Of a stretch of 64,000 nt of DNA, positions 35,225 through 44,704 are shown one piece after another. The position numbers and the translations under genes were made by a program. This DNA comes from Pseudomonadota bacterium (lineage in GTDB: Bacteria > Pseudomonadota > Alphaproteobacteria > Rhizobiales > Xanthobacteraceae), in contig JAFAGM010000041.1 of assembly GCA_023422775.1 (NCBI GenBank), positions 1 through 64,000 on the forward strand. The letters run 5' to 3'. Below the pieces are notes generated by a model that saw only the letters and a program-made list of their open reading frames with translations, searched no databases and was not told the DNA's origin. How positions within the stretch are numbered: the first letter of the stretch is position 1; the number at the start of each line of letters is the position of its first letter.

Positions 35225-36599
35225 GCCGGAAGACGACAAGCCGAAGACGACCACCAAGGGCGTGGCGCGCGGCATTGGCCGCCGCTTCGTATCGCTGACG
35301 ATCACGCTTCTGATCCTCGGTGGCCTTGGCTATCTCGGCTGGAACGCGTTTCAGCAGAAGCAGGGCGCCGGTCGCGGCGGCCCCGGCGCGCGCCTCGATC
35401 TGCCGGTGCCGGTGCTGGCGGCGACGCCCCGCATCCAGGATATGCCTGTCTATCTCGATGCCGTGGGCTCGGTTCGCGCGTTGAACACCGTTGTCGTGCG
35501 CGCCCAGGTCGACGGCAAGTTGATCGCGGTGAATTTCGTCGAAGGCCAGGACGTCAGGAAGGGCGACGTGCTCGGCGAGATCGACCCGGTGATCTACCAG
35601 GCGCAGTACGATCAGGCGGTGGCGAAGAAGGCGCAGGATGAAGCCCTGCTTGCCAACCAGAAGCTCGATCTCGCCCGCTATCAGCAGCTTGCCGCGTCGA
35701 ATGCCGGCTCAAAGCAGCAGGCCGATACGCAGCGCGCGGTGGTGGCCCAGCAGGAGGCGCTGGTGAAGGCCGACCAGGCCGCGATCGACAACGCGGAGGC
35801 GATGCTCGGCTACACCAGGATCATCGCGCCGCTATCCGGGCGCGCCGGCCTGCGCCAGGTCGACCAGGGCAACATCATCCGCGCTGCCGACGCCACCGGC
35901 CTCGTCATCATCACCCAGTTGCAGCCGATCGCGGTGCAGTTCAGCCTGCCGCAGCAGCAGATCGTCCGGGTCAACGCCGCCGCGGCCAAGGGCACGCTGG
36001 CCGTGGACGTGTTCGGCAATGACGGCGTCACCGTCATCGATACCGGTACGCTCAAGGGCATCGACAATCAGGTCGATCCGACCACGGGAACGCTCAAGCT
36101 GAAGGCCGAATTCCCCAACGGCAAGTTCCAGCTCTGGCCGGGGCAGTTCGTCAACGTGCGGCTGAAGGTCGAGACGATCGAGAAGGCGATCGTGGTGCCG
36201 ACCTCGGCGGTCCAGCGCGGTCCCGCCGGGACGTTCAGCTACGTCATCGGCCCCGACAATGTCGCGACCGCCAAGCCCGTCGTGGTGACCCAGCAGAATG
36301 AAAATGACGCCGTGATCGCAAGCGGACTGACGACGTCGGACCGCGTCGTGACCACGGGCTTTGCCAACCTGTCCGATGGCGCCAAGGTTCTGATCGGCAC
36401 CGACGACCGCGCGCCCTCGGTCGATCTCGCCCCGCGCAAGCGCAGCCGCGGTCCCGACGCGAAGGGTGCCCAGCCCGGTGAGGGCAAGGAAGGTCAAGGC
36501 AAGGAGGGCCGTGGCAAGCGCGAGCGCGGCGAGGGCGACCACAAGGGACAAACCGGGCCCGCGCCGGCCAATGGGCAGGCTGGCGGCGCCGCGAAGTGA
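35214..36599 (+). CDS. mdtA: RND efflux periplasmic adaptor (MdtA-like)
   Basis: A 461-residue membrane-fusion protein. An N-terminal anchor (SLTITLLILGGLGYLGW) precedes the lipoyl halves (VVVRAQVDGKLIAVNFVEGQ, later ATGLVIITQLQPIAVQFSL), a coiled-coil hairpin (about 130-185) and the beta-barrel. The C-terminal 60 residues are a Lys/Glu/Gly-rich low-complexity tail (KGAQPGEGKEGQGKEGRGKR) that ordinary MdtA lacks. It overlaps the outer-membrane factor gene by 11 bases and is followed ten bases on by the first pump gene. It links the inner-membrane pump to the outer channel. Confidence 0.87.
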   Translation: MLFKPEDDKPKTTTKGVARGIGRRFVSLTITLLILGGLGYLGWNAFQQKQGAGRGGPGARLDLPVPVLAATPRIQDMPVYLDAVGSVRALNTVVVRAQVDGKLIAVNFVEGQDVRKGDVLGEIDPVIYQAQYDQAVAKKAQDEALLANQKLDLARYQQLAASNAGSKQQADTQRAVVAQQEALVKADQAAIDNAEAMLGYTRIIAPLSGRAGLRQVDQGNIIRAADATGLVIITQLQPIAVQFSLPQQQIVRVNAAAAKGTLAVDVFGNDGVTVIDTGTLKGIDNQVDPTTGTLKLKAEFPNGKFQLWPGQFVNVRLKVETIEKAIVVPTSAVQRGPAGTFSYVIGPDNVATAKPVVVTQQNENDAVIASGLTTSDRVVTTGFANLSDGAKVLIGTDDRAPSVDLAPRKRSRGPDAKGAQPGEGKEGQGKEGRGKRERGEGDHKGQTGPAPANGQAGGAAK

Positions 36600-36609
36600 G
36601 GACGCAACC

Positions 36610-39600
36610 ATGAGCGTCTCCGAACCGTTCATCCGCCGGCCGATCGCGACCTCGCTGCTGGGGATCGCGCTAATGATCGGCGGTGCGCTCGGCTATTGGG
36701 CGCTGCCAGTTTCGGCGCTGCCGCAGGTCGATTTCCCGACCGTGCAGGTGACGACGCAACTGCCCGGCGCCAGCCCCGACGTGATCGCGTCGCTGATCAC
36801 CGCGCCGCTGGAGCGCCAACTCGGCCAGATCCCTTCGCTGTCGACGATGCAGTCGACCAGTTCGTTCGGCGTGAGCCAGATTTCGCTGCAATTCGATCTC
36901 AACCGCGATATCGACGGCGCGACCCAGGACGTGCAGGCCGCGATCAACGCGGCGGCCGGGATCCTGCCGAAGAACCTGCCGTATCCGCCGACCTACGCCA
37001 AGGTAAATCCGGCCGACGCCCCGGTCATGACGCTGGCGCTGACGTCGGAGACGATCTCGCTGCGCGCGATGAGCGATATCGCCGACACTATCCTGGGACA
37101 GCGCCTCAGCCAGATTTCCGGCGTCGGGCGGGTTGCGGTGCTCGGCGGGTTGAAGCCCGCGGTGCGGGTGCAGGCCGATCTGGCGCGGCTTGCCGCCTAC
37201 AGTATCTCGATGGAGGATTTGCGCAACGCCATTGCGGGCGCCAACGTATCGGGGCCAAAGGGATCGCTCGACGGCGCCCACCAGGCCTATACCATCGCCG
37301 CCAACGACCAGATCGCGGCGGCGGAGGCCTACAAGCCGATCATCATCGCCTATCGCAACGGCTCTCCCGTCACCATTGGCGACGTCGCCAACATCATCGA
37401 CGGGCTGGAGAACGACCGCACCGGCGGCTGGTACCAGGGCACGCCCGCCGTCATCATCGACATCCAGCGCCAGCCCGGCGCCAATGTGATCGAGGTGGTC
37501 CGGCAGATCCGCGAGGAAATCCCCAGGATCCAGCGCACGATTCCGGCCGGCGTCAATCTGACCATCGTCTCCGACCGCACGGTCACCATCCGGGCGTCGG
37601 TGCGGGACGTGCAGTTCACGCTGATCCTGAGCGTGGTCCTGGTTACGCTGGTGGTGCTGTTGTTCCTGCGGTCGCTGCGAGCGACGCTGATTGCGGGCGT
37701 GGCGCTGCCGCTGTCGCTGATCACGAGCTTCGGGATCATGTATTTCGCCGGCTTTTCCCTCGACAATCTGTCGCTGATGGCGCTGACGATCGGAACCGGA
37801 TTCGTGGTCGACGACGCGATCGTGATGATCGAGAATATCGTCCGCCACATGGAGGACGGCGAGTCCGTGATGGAGGCGTCGCTGAAGGGCGCCAGCGAAA
37901 TCGGCTTTACCGTGATTTCGTTGACGGTGTCGCTGATCGCGGTGTTCATCCCGCTATTGTTCATGTCCGGGCTGGTCGGACGCATGTTCCGCGAGTTCGC
38001 GCTGACGCTCACGATCGCGGTCGTGACCTCGGCGGTCGTCTCGCTGACGCTGACGCCGATGATGTGCTCGCGGCTGCTGAAGCATGTCGGCGAGGAGATG
38101 ACGGTCCCGGGACTGGCCGCCGTCAGCCGCTTCATCGACCGCACGGTCGCGCTCTATCATCGGACGCTGCTGTGGGTGCTGCGGCGCCAGCGCGCCACTC
38201 TCGTCGTGACATTCGCCACCATCGCGGCGACGCTCTTCATGTACGTGATCGCGCCGAAGGGGTTTCTGCCGCTGCAGGACACCGCGTCGATCACGGCCGT
38301 GACCCAAGCCGGACCCGACGTTTCCTTTGCCGAGATGAAAAGCCGGCAGGCGACGGCGGCGGCCGCGATCCAGGCCGATCCTGATGTGGTCGGCGTGGTT
38401 TCGGTGATCGGCGCCGGGGCGGTCAATCCGACCACCAATGTCGGGCGTCTGGTAATGACGCTGCGCCCGCGCGGCGAGCGGAAAGACGATATTTCCGTGG
38501 TGATCGACCGGCTGAAGCGGCGCACGGCGACGATTCCCGGCATGACCATTTATTTTCAGCCGGTGCAGGACGTACAGATCTCGACCCAGTCGAGCCGTTC
38601 GCAATACCAGTACACGCTGACCGGCACCGATGCAGCGGCAGTGACGCTGTGGTCGCAGAAGCTGATCGCCGAGATGCGGCGCGATCCGCTGTTCCGCGAC
38701 GTTTCGTCGGAAGCGCAGGAGGGGGGCTTGCGCGCCGCGCTCGACATCGATCGCCAGCGTGCCGGCCAGCTCGGCGTCAGCCTTCAGGCGGTCAACGACA
38801 CGCTGAACGACGCCTTCGCGCAGCGCCAGATTTCCACGATCTACGGCCAGGCCAACCAGTATCGCGTGGTGCTGGAAGCGATGCCGATCTACCAGCGCGA
38901 TCCGTCGATCCTCTCGAAGCTGTATCTGCCTGGGGCGGCGAGCGCCGTCGCCGGCACTCCCAACGCGCAGGTGCCACTGTCGGCGGTGGCGACACTGACG
39001 CGCACCACCGCGCCACTGGCGATCTCGCATCTTGCGCAGTTTCCGGCGGTCTCGCTCAGCTTCAACCTCGCTCCCGGCGAGGCGCTCGGTGACGCGGTCG
39101 AGGCGCTCAAGGCGATCGAAACGCGGATCGGCATGCCCGGCAGCATCGTCGGCGTCTACTCCGGCGATGCTGCCGAATTCTCCAAGTCTCTGGCCGGGCA
39201 GCCGTGGCTCATTCTGGCGGCGATCGTCACCATCTATATCGTGCTCGGCGTGCTCTATGAGAGCTACATCCACCCGATCACCATTCTCTCGACGCTGCCC
39301 TCGGCCGGCGTCGGCGCCATCCTGGCGCTGATGCTGTTCGGGCAGGATCTGTCCGTCATCGGGCTGATCGGCATCATCCTGCTGATGGGCATCGTCAAGA
39401 AGAACGCGATCATGATGATCGACTTTGCGCTGGAGGCGGAGCGGCACAAGGGCATGTCGCCCCACGAGGCAATCGTGCAGGCCTGCCTGCTGCGGTTCCG
39501 TCCGATCATGATGACGACGCTGGCGGCGCTGTTCGGTGCGCTGCCGCTCGCGGTCGAAAGCGGTACCGGCGCCGAATTGCGCTTTCCCCTCGGTATTTCC

Positions 39601-39759
39601 ATCATCGGCGGCTTGCTGCTGAGTCAGTTGCTGACGCTCTACACCACGCCGGTGATCTATCTCGCGCTCGACCGCCTCAACCGGAAGATCGAGAAGGCGG
39701 TACCCGACCCCGGTCCGTCAGGGCCGCCGGTCGCCGGGGCCACCGAGGGGATGCAGTAG
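36610..39759 (+). CDS. mdtB: RND efflux permease, first of two (MdtB-like)
   Basis: A 1049-residue inner-membrane proton/drug antiporter. The start at 36610 gives the family opening MSVSEPFIRRPIATSLLGIA; the frame is open 48 codons upstream inside the adaptor gene. Proton-relay residues are visible: D-D in GFVVDDAIVMIENI (TM4) and K in MGIVKKNAIMMIDFALEAER (TM10). Two large periplasmic loops show the internal duplication. Two different pump genes in a row with one adaptor is the MdtBC/MuxBC arrangement, where the two subunits form a heterotrimer. Likely substrates are bile-salt-like or plant compounds, by analogy only. Confidence 0.88.
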   Translation: MSVSEPFIRRPIATSLLGIALMIGGALGYWALPVSALPQVDFPTVQVTTQLPGASPDVIASLITAPLERQLGQIPSLSTMQSTSSFGVSQISLQFDLNRDIDGATQDVQAAINAAAGILPKNLPYPPTYAKVNPADAPVMTLALTSETISLRAMSDIADTILGQRLSQISGVGRVAVLGGLKPAVRVQADLARLAAYSISMEDLRNAIAGANVSGPKGSLDGAHQAYTIAANDQIAAAEAYKPIIIAYRNGSPVTIGDVANIIDGLENDRTGGWYQGTPAVIIDIQRQPGANVIEVVRQIREEIPRIQRTIPAGVNLTIVSDRTVTIRASVRDVQFTLILSVVLVTLVVLLFLRSLRATLIAGVALPLSLITSFGIMYFAGFSLDNLSLMALTIGTGFVVDDAIVMIENIVRHMEDGESVMEASLKGASEIGFTVISLTVSLIAVFIPLLFMSGLVGRMFREFALTLTIAVVTSAVVSLTLTPMMCSRLLKHVGEEMTVPGLAAVSRFIDRTVALYHRTLLWVLRRQRATLVVTFATIAATLFMYVIAPKGFLPLQDTASITAVTQAGPDVSFAEMKSRQATAAAAIQADPDVVGVVSVIGAGAVNPTTNVGRLVMTLRPRGERKDDISVVIDRLKRRTATIPGMTIYFQPVQDVQISTQSSRSQYQYTLTGTDAAAVTLWSQKLIAEMRRDPLFRDVSSEAQEGGLRAALDIDRQRAGQLGVSLQAVNDTLNDAFAQRQISTIYGQANQYRVVLEAMPIYQRDPSILSKLYLPGAASAVAGTPNAQVPLSAVATLTRTTAPLAISHLAQFPAVSLSFNLAPGEALGDAVEALKAIETRIGMPGSIVGVYSGDAAEFSKSLAGQPWLILAAIVTIYIVLGVLYESYIHPITILSTLPSAGVGAILALMLFGQDLSVIGLIGIILLMGIVKKNAIMMIDFALEAERHKGMSPHEAIVQACLLRFRPIMMTTLAALFGALPLAVESGTGAELRFPLGISIIGGLLLSQLLTLYTTPVIYLALDRLNRKIEKAVPDPGPSGPPVAGATEGMQ

Positions 39760-42700
39760 ATGGCGTCGATCTCGGAGCCCTTCATCCGCCGGCCGGTTGG
39801 CACAACGCTGCTGGCGATCGGGCTCTTTCTGGTCGGCATGGTTGCCTACGTCTTCCTGCCGGTATCGGCGGTGCCCAATGTCGATTTCCCGATGATCCGG
39901 GTTTCCGCCTCGCGACCCGGCGCCGACCCTTCGGTGATGGCGGCGACCGTGGCCGCGCCGCTGGAGCGGCGGCTCGGCCAGATCGCCGGCATCGACCAGA
40001 TCACCTCGACCAGTTCGCTCGGCTCGACCAGCATCCAGCTGCAGTTCTCGATCGGCCGCGACATCGACCGCGCCGCGCGCGACGTGCAGGCGGCGATCAA
40101 CGCGTCGCTGGCCGACCTGCCGACCGACCTGCCGTCGCTACCGAGGTTCCGCAAGGCCAATCCTTCGGCGGCGCCGGTATTCGTGCTGGCGCTGACGTCG
40201 AAGACGCTGACGACGAGCGCGATGTATGACGTGGCCGATACCGTGATCGCGCAGCGCATCTCGCAGGTTCCGGGCGTCGGTGAAGTCACCGTCTCCGGCG
40301 CCGACCAGCCCGCGGTGCGGATCGCGCTCAACCCGGTGGCGCTGTCGAACGCGGGGATCGCGACCGACGACGTCCGTATGGCGATCGTCAACGCCAATCC
40401 GCTAGGGCCGGTCGGGATCTTCAACGGCGGCCGCCAGAGCGAGACGATTTCGACCAACAAGCAGATGCGCACCGCGGCCGAATTCCGCGACATCATCGTC
40501 AAGAGTTCCGACGGCAATTTCGTCCGCCTCTCCGACGTCGCCGAGGTCGAGGATTCCGTCCGCAACAGCCGCTCGATCGCCTGGTTCAACAAGCAGCCGG
40601 CGGTCCTGATCCAGATTACCAAGCAGGGCGATGCCAACGTGATCGACACCGTCGACCGGGTGCGGGCGCTGCTGCCGGAGCTGAAGCAGTGGCTGCCCGG
40701 TGGCGTCGAGATCTCGACGCTGGTGGATCGAACAGGGACCATCCGCGCCAGCGTGCTCGACATGCAGTACACGCTGCTGGCGACCGCGTTCCTGGTCATG
40801 GTGGTGGTGTTCATCTTCCTGCGGCGGCTGACGCCGACGATCGCGGCCGGCGTCTCGGTGCCGCTGGCGCTGGCCGGCACCTGTGCCGGCATGTGGCTCG
40901 CCGGGTTCTCGATCGACAATCTGTCGCTGATGGCGCTCGCGATTTCGGTCGGCTTCGTGGTCGACGACGCCATCGTCATGATCGAGAACATGTACCGCAA
41001 CCTCGAACGCGGCATGGCGCCTTATCCGGCGGCGCTCGAGGGCGCGAAACAGATCGGCTTTACCGTGCTGTCGATCAGCCTGTCGCTGATCGCGGCCTTC
41101 ACGCCGCTGATCTTCATGGATGGGATCGTCGGCCGCCTGTTGCGCGAATTCTCGCTGACGCTGACCTTTGCCATCGTGGTGTCGACCGTGGTGTCGCTGA
41201 CGCTGACGCCGATGATCTGCGCGCACTACATCAAGGAGGCGACGTCCGACCGCGCCACCTGGTTCGATCGCCTGGTCGAGGGCACGCTGTCGCGCATCGT
41301 TTCGTTCTACACAAGGACGCTGCGCGCGGTTCTGGGCTTCCCGTTCCTGACGCTGATCGTGTTCTTTGCGACCATCGCGCTCACCGTGGTGCTCTACATC
41401 AAGACGCCGAAGGGCTATTTCCCGACCGACGACAGCGGCGTTGTGATCGGCGCGACGCGCGCTTCCCCCGACACGTCGTTTCAGGCGATGCTGGGACTGC
41501 AGCAGCAGCTGGCCGACATCGTCATGGCCGATCCGGCGGTCGCCAGTATCGGCTCTTCGCTCGGCGGCAGCGGTTGGGGCGGTGGCTCCAACCGCGGCAC
41601 CATGTTCATCAGCCTGAAGCCCCCCGAGGAGCGGGGAGGGATGTCGACGACGCAGGTGATCGATCGCCTGCGCCGGAGCCTCTACCGGGTGCCGGGCATC
41701 CGTCTGTTCATGTTCGCAGCGCAGGATATCCGCGCCGGCGGACGGCAGAGCGACTCCGACTATCAGTACACGCTGTCGAGCACCCACCTCGACCTCTTGC
41801 AGAAATGGGCGCCGCTGGTGGCCAAGCGCATGGAGACGGTGGAGGGCATCACCGACGTTTCCAGCGACCGCGATCCCGGCGGGCTGCAATTGTCGCTGGT
41901 GATCGACCGCAAGACTGCATCGAGCCTCGGCGTCCGCGTTCAGGACATCGACAACGCCTTGAACAACGCGTTCGCGCAACGGCAGATTTCGATCATTTAC
42001 ACCCAGCGCAACCAGTACATGGTGGTGCTCGAGATCGACCCGAAATTCCAGGCCGATCCGTCCAATCTCGAACGCATCTTCGTCGCCGGCGCCAACGACG
42101 CGCAGGTGCCGCTATCGGCCGTGGTGCGTTACGAGCGCGGCCTGTCGCCGCTCGCCGTATACCACTCGCAGTCGTTTCCATCGACCACGATCTCCTTCAA
42201 CCTTCTGCCCGACGTGCCGCTGGAAGTGGCGACCTCGAACATCCAGCGCGCGGTCGACGAATTGCACATGCCGGAGGGCATCCGCGGCAGTTTTGATGGC
42301 AATGCCGGCGACTTCAACAAGACCAGCGGACGCCAGCCGCTGTTGATCCTGGGGGCGCTGGTCGCGATGTATATCGTGCTCGGCGTGCTCTATGAGAGCC
42401 TTGCGCATCCGATCACGATCATCTCGACATTGCCCTCCGCGGGGCTCGGCGCACTGCTGGCGCTGCAGGTGACCAATACGCCGCTGACGGTGATCGCCTT
42501 CGTCGGCATCATTCTGCTGATCGGCATCGTCAAGAAGAACGGCATCATGATGGTGGACTTCGCGCTGGATGCCGAGCGCCACCGCGGACTATCTTCGGCG
42601 GACGCGATTTTCGAGGCGTGCAGCGCCCGCTTCCGGCCGATCCTGATGACGACGATGGCGGCGCTGTTTGCGGGGATTCCGCTGGTCATCGCCACCGGTC

Positions 42701-42858
42701 CCGGCACCGAGTTGCGACGGCCGCTCGGCATCACCATCATCGGCGGATTGCTGGTTTCGCAAGTCCTGACGCTGTACACGACGCCGGTGATCTACCTGCT
42801 GATCGACCGGGCGCGGCAACGCTTCCGACCGGCACCTGTCCCGGCGCCGGCCGAATAG
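39760..42858 (+). CDS. mdtC: RND efflux permease, second of two (MdtC-like)
   Basis: A 1032-residue RND pump subunit starting directly after the stop of the first (zero-base gap). It keeps the proton-relay pattern VGFVVDDAIVMIENM and IGIVKKNGIMMVDFALDAER, and the opening SISEPFIRRPVGTTLLAIGL. A Gly/Ser-rich insertion (GSSLGGSGWGGGSNRGTMF) lies in the first half of the second periplasmic region and is longer than in the partner. The close but distinct sequence of the two pumps suggests an ancient duplication and heteromeric assembly. Confidence 0.88.
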   Translation: MASISEPFIRRPVGTTLLAIGLFLVGMVAYVFLPVSAVPNVDFPMIRVSASRPGADPSVMAATVAAPLERRLGQIAGIDQITSTSSLGSTSIQLQFSIGRDIDRAARDVQAAINASLADLPTDLPSLPRFRKANPSAAPVFVLALTSKTLTTSAMYDVADTVIAQRISQVPGVGEVTVSGADQPAVRIALNPVALSNAGIATDDVRMAIVNANPLGPVGIFNGGRQSETISTNKQMRTAAEFRDIIVKSSDGNFVRLSDVAEVEDSVRNSRSIAWFNKQPAVLIQITKQGDANVIDTVDRVRALLPELKQWLPGGVEISTLVDRTGTIRASVLDMQYTLLATAFLVMVVVFIFLRRLTPTIAAGVSVPLALAGTCAGMWLAGFSIDNLSLMALAISVGFVVDDAIVMIENMYRNLERGMAPYPAALEGAKQIGFTVLSISLSLIAAFTPLIFMDGIVGRLLREFSLTLTFAIVVSTVVSLTLTPMICAHYIKEATSDRATWFDRLVEGTLSRIVSFYTRTLRAVLGFPFLTLIVFFATIALTVVLYIKTPKGYFPTDDSGVVIGATRASPDTSFQAMLGLQQQLADIVMADPAVASIGSSLGGSGWGGGSNRGTMFISLKPPEERGGMSTTQVIDRLRRSLYRVPGIRLFMFAAQDIRAGGRQSDSDYQYTLSSTHLDLLQKWAPLVAKRMETVEGITDVSSDRDPGGLQLSLVIDRKTASSLGVRVQDIDNALNNAFAQRQISIIYTQRNQYMVVLEIDPKFQADPSNLERIFVAGANDAQVPLSAVVRYERGLSPLAVYHSQSFPSTTISFNLLPDVPLEVATSNIQRAVDELHMPEGIRGSFDGNAGDFNKTSGRQPLLILGALVAMYIVLGVLYESLAHPITIISTLPSAGLGALLALQVTNTPLTVIAFVGIILLIGIVKKNGIMMVDFALDAERHRGLSSADAIFEACSARFRPILMTTMAALFAGIPLVIATGPGTELRRPLGITIIGGLLVSQVLTLYTTPVIYLLIDRARQRFRPAPVPAPAE

Positions 42859-42892
42859 TTGAATTACTGGCCACGAAGCGTATAGCGGGCGG

Positions 42893-43624
42893 ATGTCAGA
42901 ACTATCCAATCCCAAGGCCGGTACCGCCGCGGAGGTGGTCCCGGACTGCCCGCATTGCGGCAAGCCGCTGCCGCTCTGCATCTGCGGCAGCGTCGCGCCG
43001 ATCGAAAGCAGGATCTCGCTGCTGATCCTGCAGCACCCGCAGGAGCAGGACAGGGCGCTGGGCACCGCGCGGCTGACCGCGATGCATTTTGGGGATGCCG
43101 TGGTCAAGATCGGCCTATCCTGGCCGAGCTTGTCCAAGGCGCTGGGACGGAAGGTGGACGATCCCTCGCGCTGGGCCGTTCTCTACCTCGGCTCCGCCAA
43201 GGTCGCCGAACTCGATACCGACGCCGAGATCGTGGCGATCAACCGCAAGGGTGAGATCGAGCCGCATCAGCGCGCGATCCTGAGCGACATCGAAGGCGTC
43301 GTGCTGCTCGACGGAACCTGGAGCCAGGCCAAGGCGCTGTGGTGGCGCAACGCGTGGATGCTGAAGTGCCAGCGGATAATTCTCGGGCCGAAGCGCCCTT
43401 CGCGCTACGGCAAGCTCCGCAAGGAGCCCCGTGGCGACGGTCTTGCTACCATCGAGGCCGCAGGCCTGCTGCTGGCGGGGCTCGAGAAGCGCCCGGATAT
43501 CGCCGAAACGCTCAACGCCGCCTTCGAGCGGATGCTGGGGCGATACCGGGAAGTGCAGGCCGAAATGCCTGAACTTGCGCCGAAGCCGAAGAAACGGGAC
43601 TACCGCCGACGAAAGCGGGGGTGA
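42893..43624 (+). CDS. tapT: DTW-domain tRNA-uridine aminocarboxypropyltransferase (TapT-like)
   Basis: A 243-residue protein of the DTW family. Members such as E. coli TapT (YfiP) add the acp3 group from SAM to uridine 47 of tRNAs. The zinc-like N-terminal cysteines are C19-x2-C22-x6-C29-x-C31, and the name motif reads D140-G-T-W143 in VVLLDGTWSQAKALWW. PKRPSRYGKLRKEP is the other conserved segment. The C-terminus is basic (PKPKKRDYRRRKRG), fitting RNA contact. It starts 35 bases after the efflux operon, with tRNA-Cys just downstream, but a functional link to either is not shown. Confidence 0.87.
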   Translation: MSELSNPKAGTAAEVVPDCPHCGKPLPLCICGSVAPIESRISLLILQHPQEQDRALGTARLTAMHFGDAVVKIGLSWPSLSKALGRKVDDPSRWAVLYLGSAKVAELDTDAEIVAINRKGEIEPHQRAILSDIEGVVLLDGTWSQAKALWWRNAWMLKCQRIILGPKRPSRYGKLRKEPRGDGLATIEAAGLLLAGLEKRPDIAETLNAAFERMLGRYREVQAEMPELAPKPKKRDYRRRKRG

Positions 43625-43734
43625 ATCGAGCGTTTGGGGTGGAATCCGCCGCGCACGGAACACCGGTCAGGCAAGACGGCGAAGCCGGGTTGGTTGCCTA
43701 TCCGGGGCAGGGCGTATATGAGTTCGCCCGATGG

Positions 43735-43808
43735 GGCCACGTGGCGGAGTGGTTACGCAACGGTCTGCAAAACCGTGTACACCAGTTCAATTCTGGTCGT
43801 GGCCTCCA
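43735..43808 (+). tRNA. tRNA-Cys (anticodon GCA)
   Basis: A full cloverleaf with encoded CCA. The acceptor stem is GGCCACG/CGTGGCC, the anticodon stem ACGGT/ACCGT with loop CTGCAAA, the T arm CCAG-TTCAATT-CTGG, and T is the discriminator. 74 nt including CCA. AT-rich, atypical DNA begins immediately downstream. Confidence 0.94.
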
Positions 43809-44020
43809 TTAATTATTTCAATAACTTAATAGAATGTTTGGGCACTGTCGGCGACTGCTCGCCTAAGCCTCAGGAACCCCCTAGGGGCCCACCCCTGAAC
43901 ACGATGCGGCCAGCCGATATGAATTTCGCCGGGAACACCTCCAGCACGTCCCTCTAAGCGTTATTTTCTCGTGCTACAACCGCAGCGGTTTCTGTTACGG
44001 CGAATTCTAGAGCTCGGTGA

Positions 44021-44434
44021 ATGATTGAAATAGATTTGAATGCCCGGGTTTTGACGGAAGCGCACAACGTCTTCGTGGTCCGACCGGGTAGCGATTTCCG
44101 ATTGTTTAATGAGATACGCGAGAATGATCTGATCGTGCTTGAGCTACCCGGCCTTGATTGGCCGGTCGGCGAGGCCCTCAGCGATACGGATCTCAGGCGT
44201 CGAGTAAATCGATCACGAGCGCTCCGTGGATGGCACCGCGTCAGCGCAGATGATCCGAAGCCGTCGCTCGAGGGGGGCGGCCAGAGTACTTCCCAGTTTG
44301 CTGGTTACCGCTTGGCGAAGGATGGTGACCTTGTCGGCGCGGTCACCCGCGAGGGTGAGGAAAAGTATCTGCGGCAGCGCGATGAAGGCCTCACTCTCGA
44401 TCGACTGGCTCACGCCGCACCCGCGATCCGTTGA
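44021..44434 (+). CDS. hypothetical protein, atypical composition
   Basis: A 137-residue soluble protein starting MIEIDLNARVLTEAHNVFVV. The first half reads as well-ordered protein (SDFRLFNEIRENDLIVLELP, then GLDWPVGEALSDTDLRRRVN); the second half is looser. A weak purine run precedes the ATG. No family recognised. Codon use is clearly less GC-rich than in the surrounding operons, and it sits 210 bases behind tRNA-Cys, so it may have been acquired by transfer. Its last 50 bases overlap the next small gene in another frame. Confidence 0.5.
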   Translation: MIEIDLNARVLTEAHNVFVVRPGSDFRLFNEIRENDLIVLELPGLDWPVGEALSDTDLRRRVNRSRALRGWHRVSADDPKPSLEGGGQSTSQFAGYRLAKDGDLVGAVTREGEEKYLRQRDEGLTLDRLAHAAPAIR

Positions 44435-44588
44435 CCCACCGGACTTCTCCGAAATAGAGCTCCGCGCCCACGGCCGGAAGGTGCTGGTCATCCGCTGGGA
44501 CCGCGCCGGCTCATTCAAGGCTGCCCATTTCGAGCCCGGCGAGTGGGAGAGGGTGCTGCTCGACTGGCCCGAACCAATCCGGTTTTGA
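44382..44588 (+). CDS. small hypothetical protein, Trp-rich
   Basis: A 68-residue protein starting MKASLSIDWLTPHPRSVDPP and ending GEWERVLLDWPEPIRF. The frame is open further upstream, but the upstream part is arginine-rich nonsense and ATG 44382 begins protein-like text. The middle (ELRAHGRKVLVIRWDRAGSF, then KAAHFEPGEWE) looks like a small beta fold. I recall similar short proteins in bradyrhizobia, without a function. No good ribosome site is visible, and it overlaps the upstream gene by 53 bases. Confidence 0.5.
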   Translation: MKASLSIDWLTPHPRSVDPPDFSEIELRAHGRKVLVIRWDRAGSFKAAHFEPGEWERVLLDWPEPIRF

Positions 44589-44704
44589 TTGAGGCGTCCT
44601 CTGCGGCAGCAAACGAACTGCGGCGATCATGTTCACGTGACTGTTTATGGACGCTGGTCGGCTACCGCGATAGGGGTCACGAAAGCCATCCGATTGCGAA
44701 GTCC

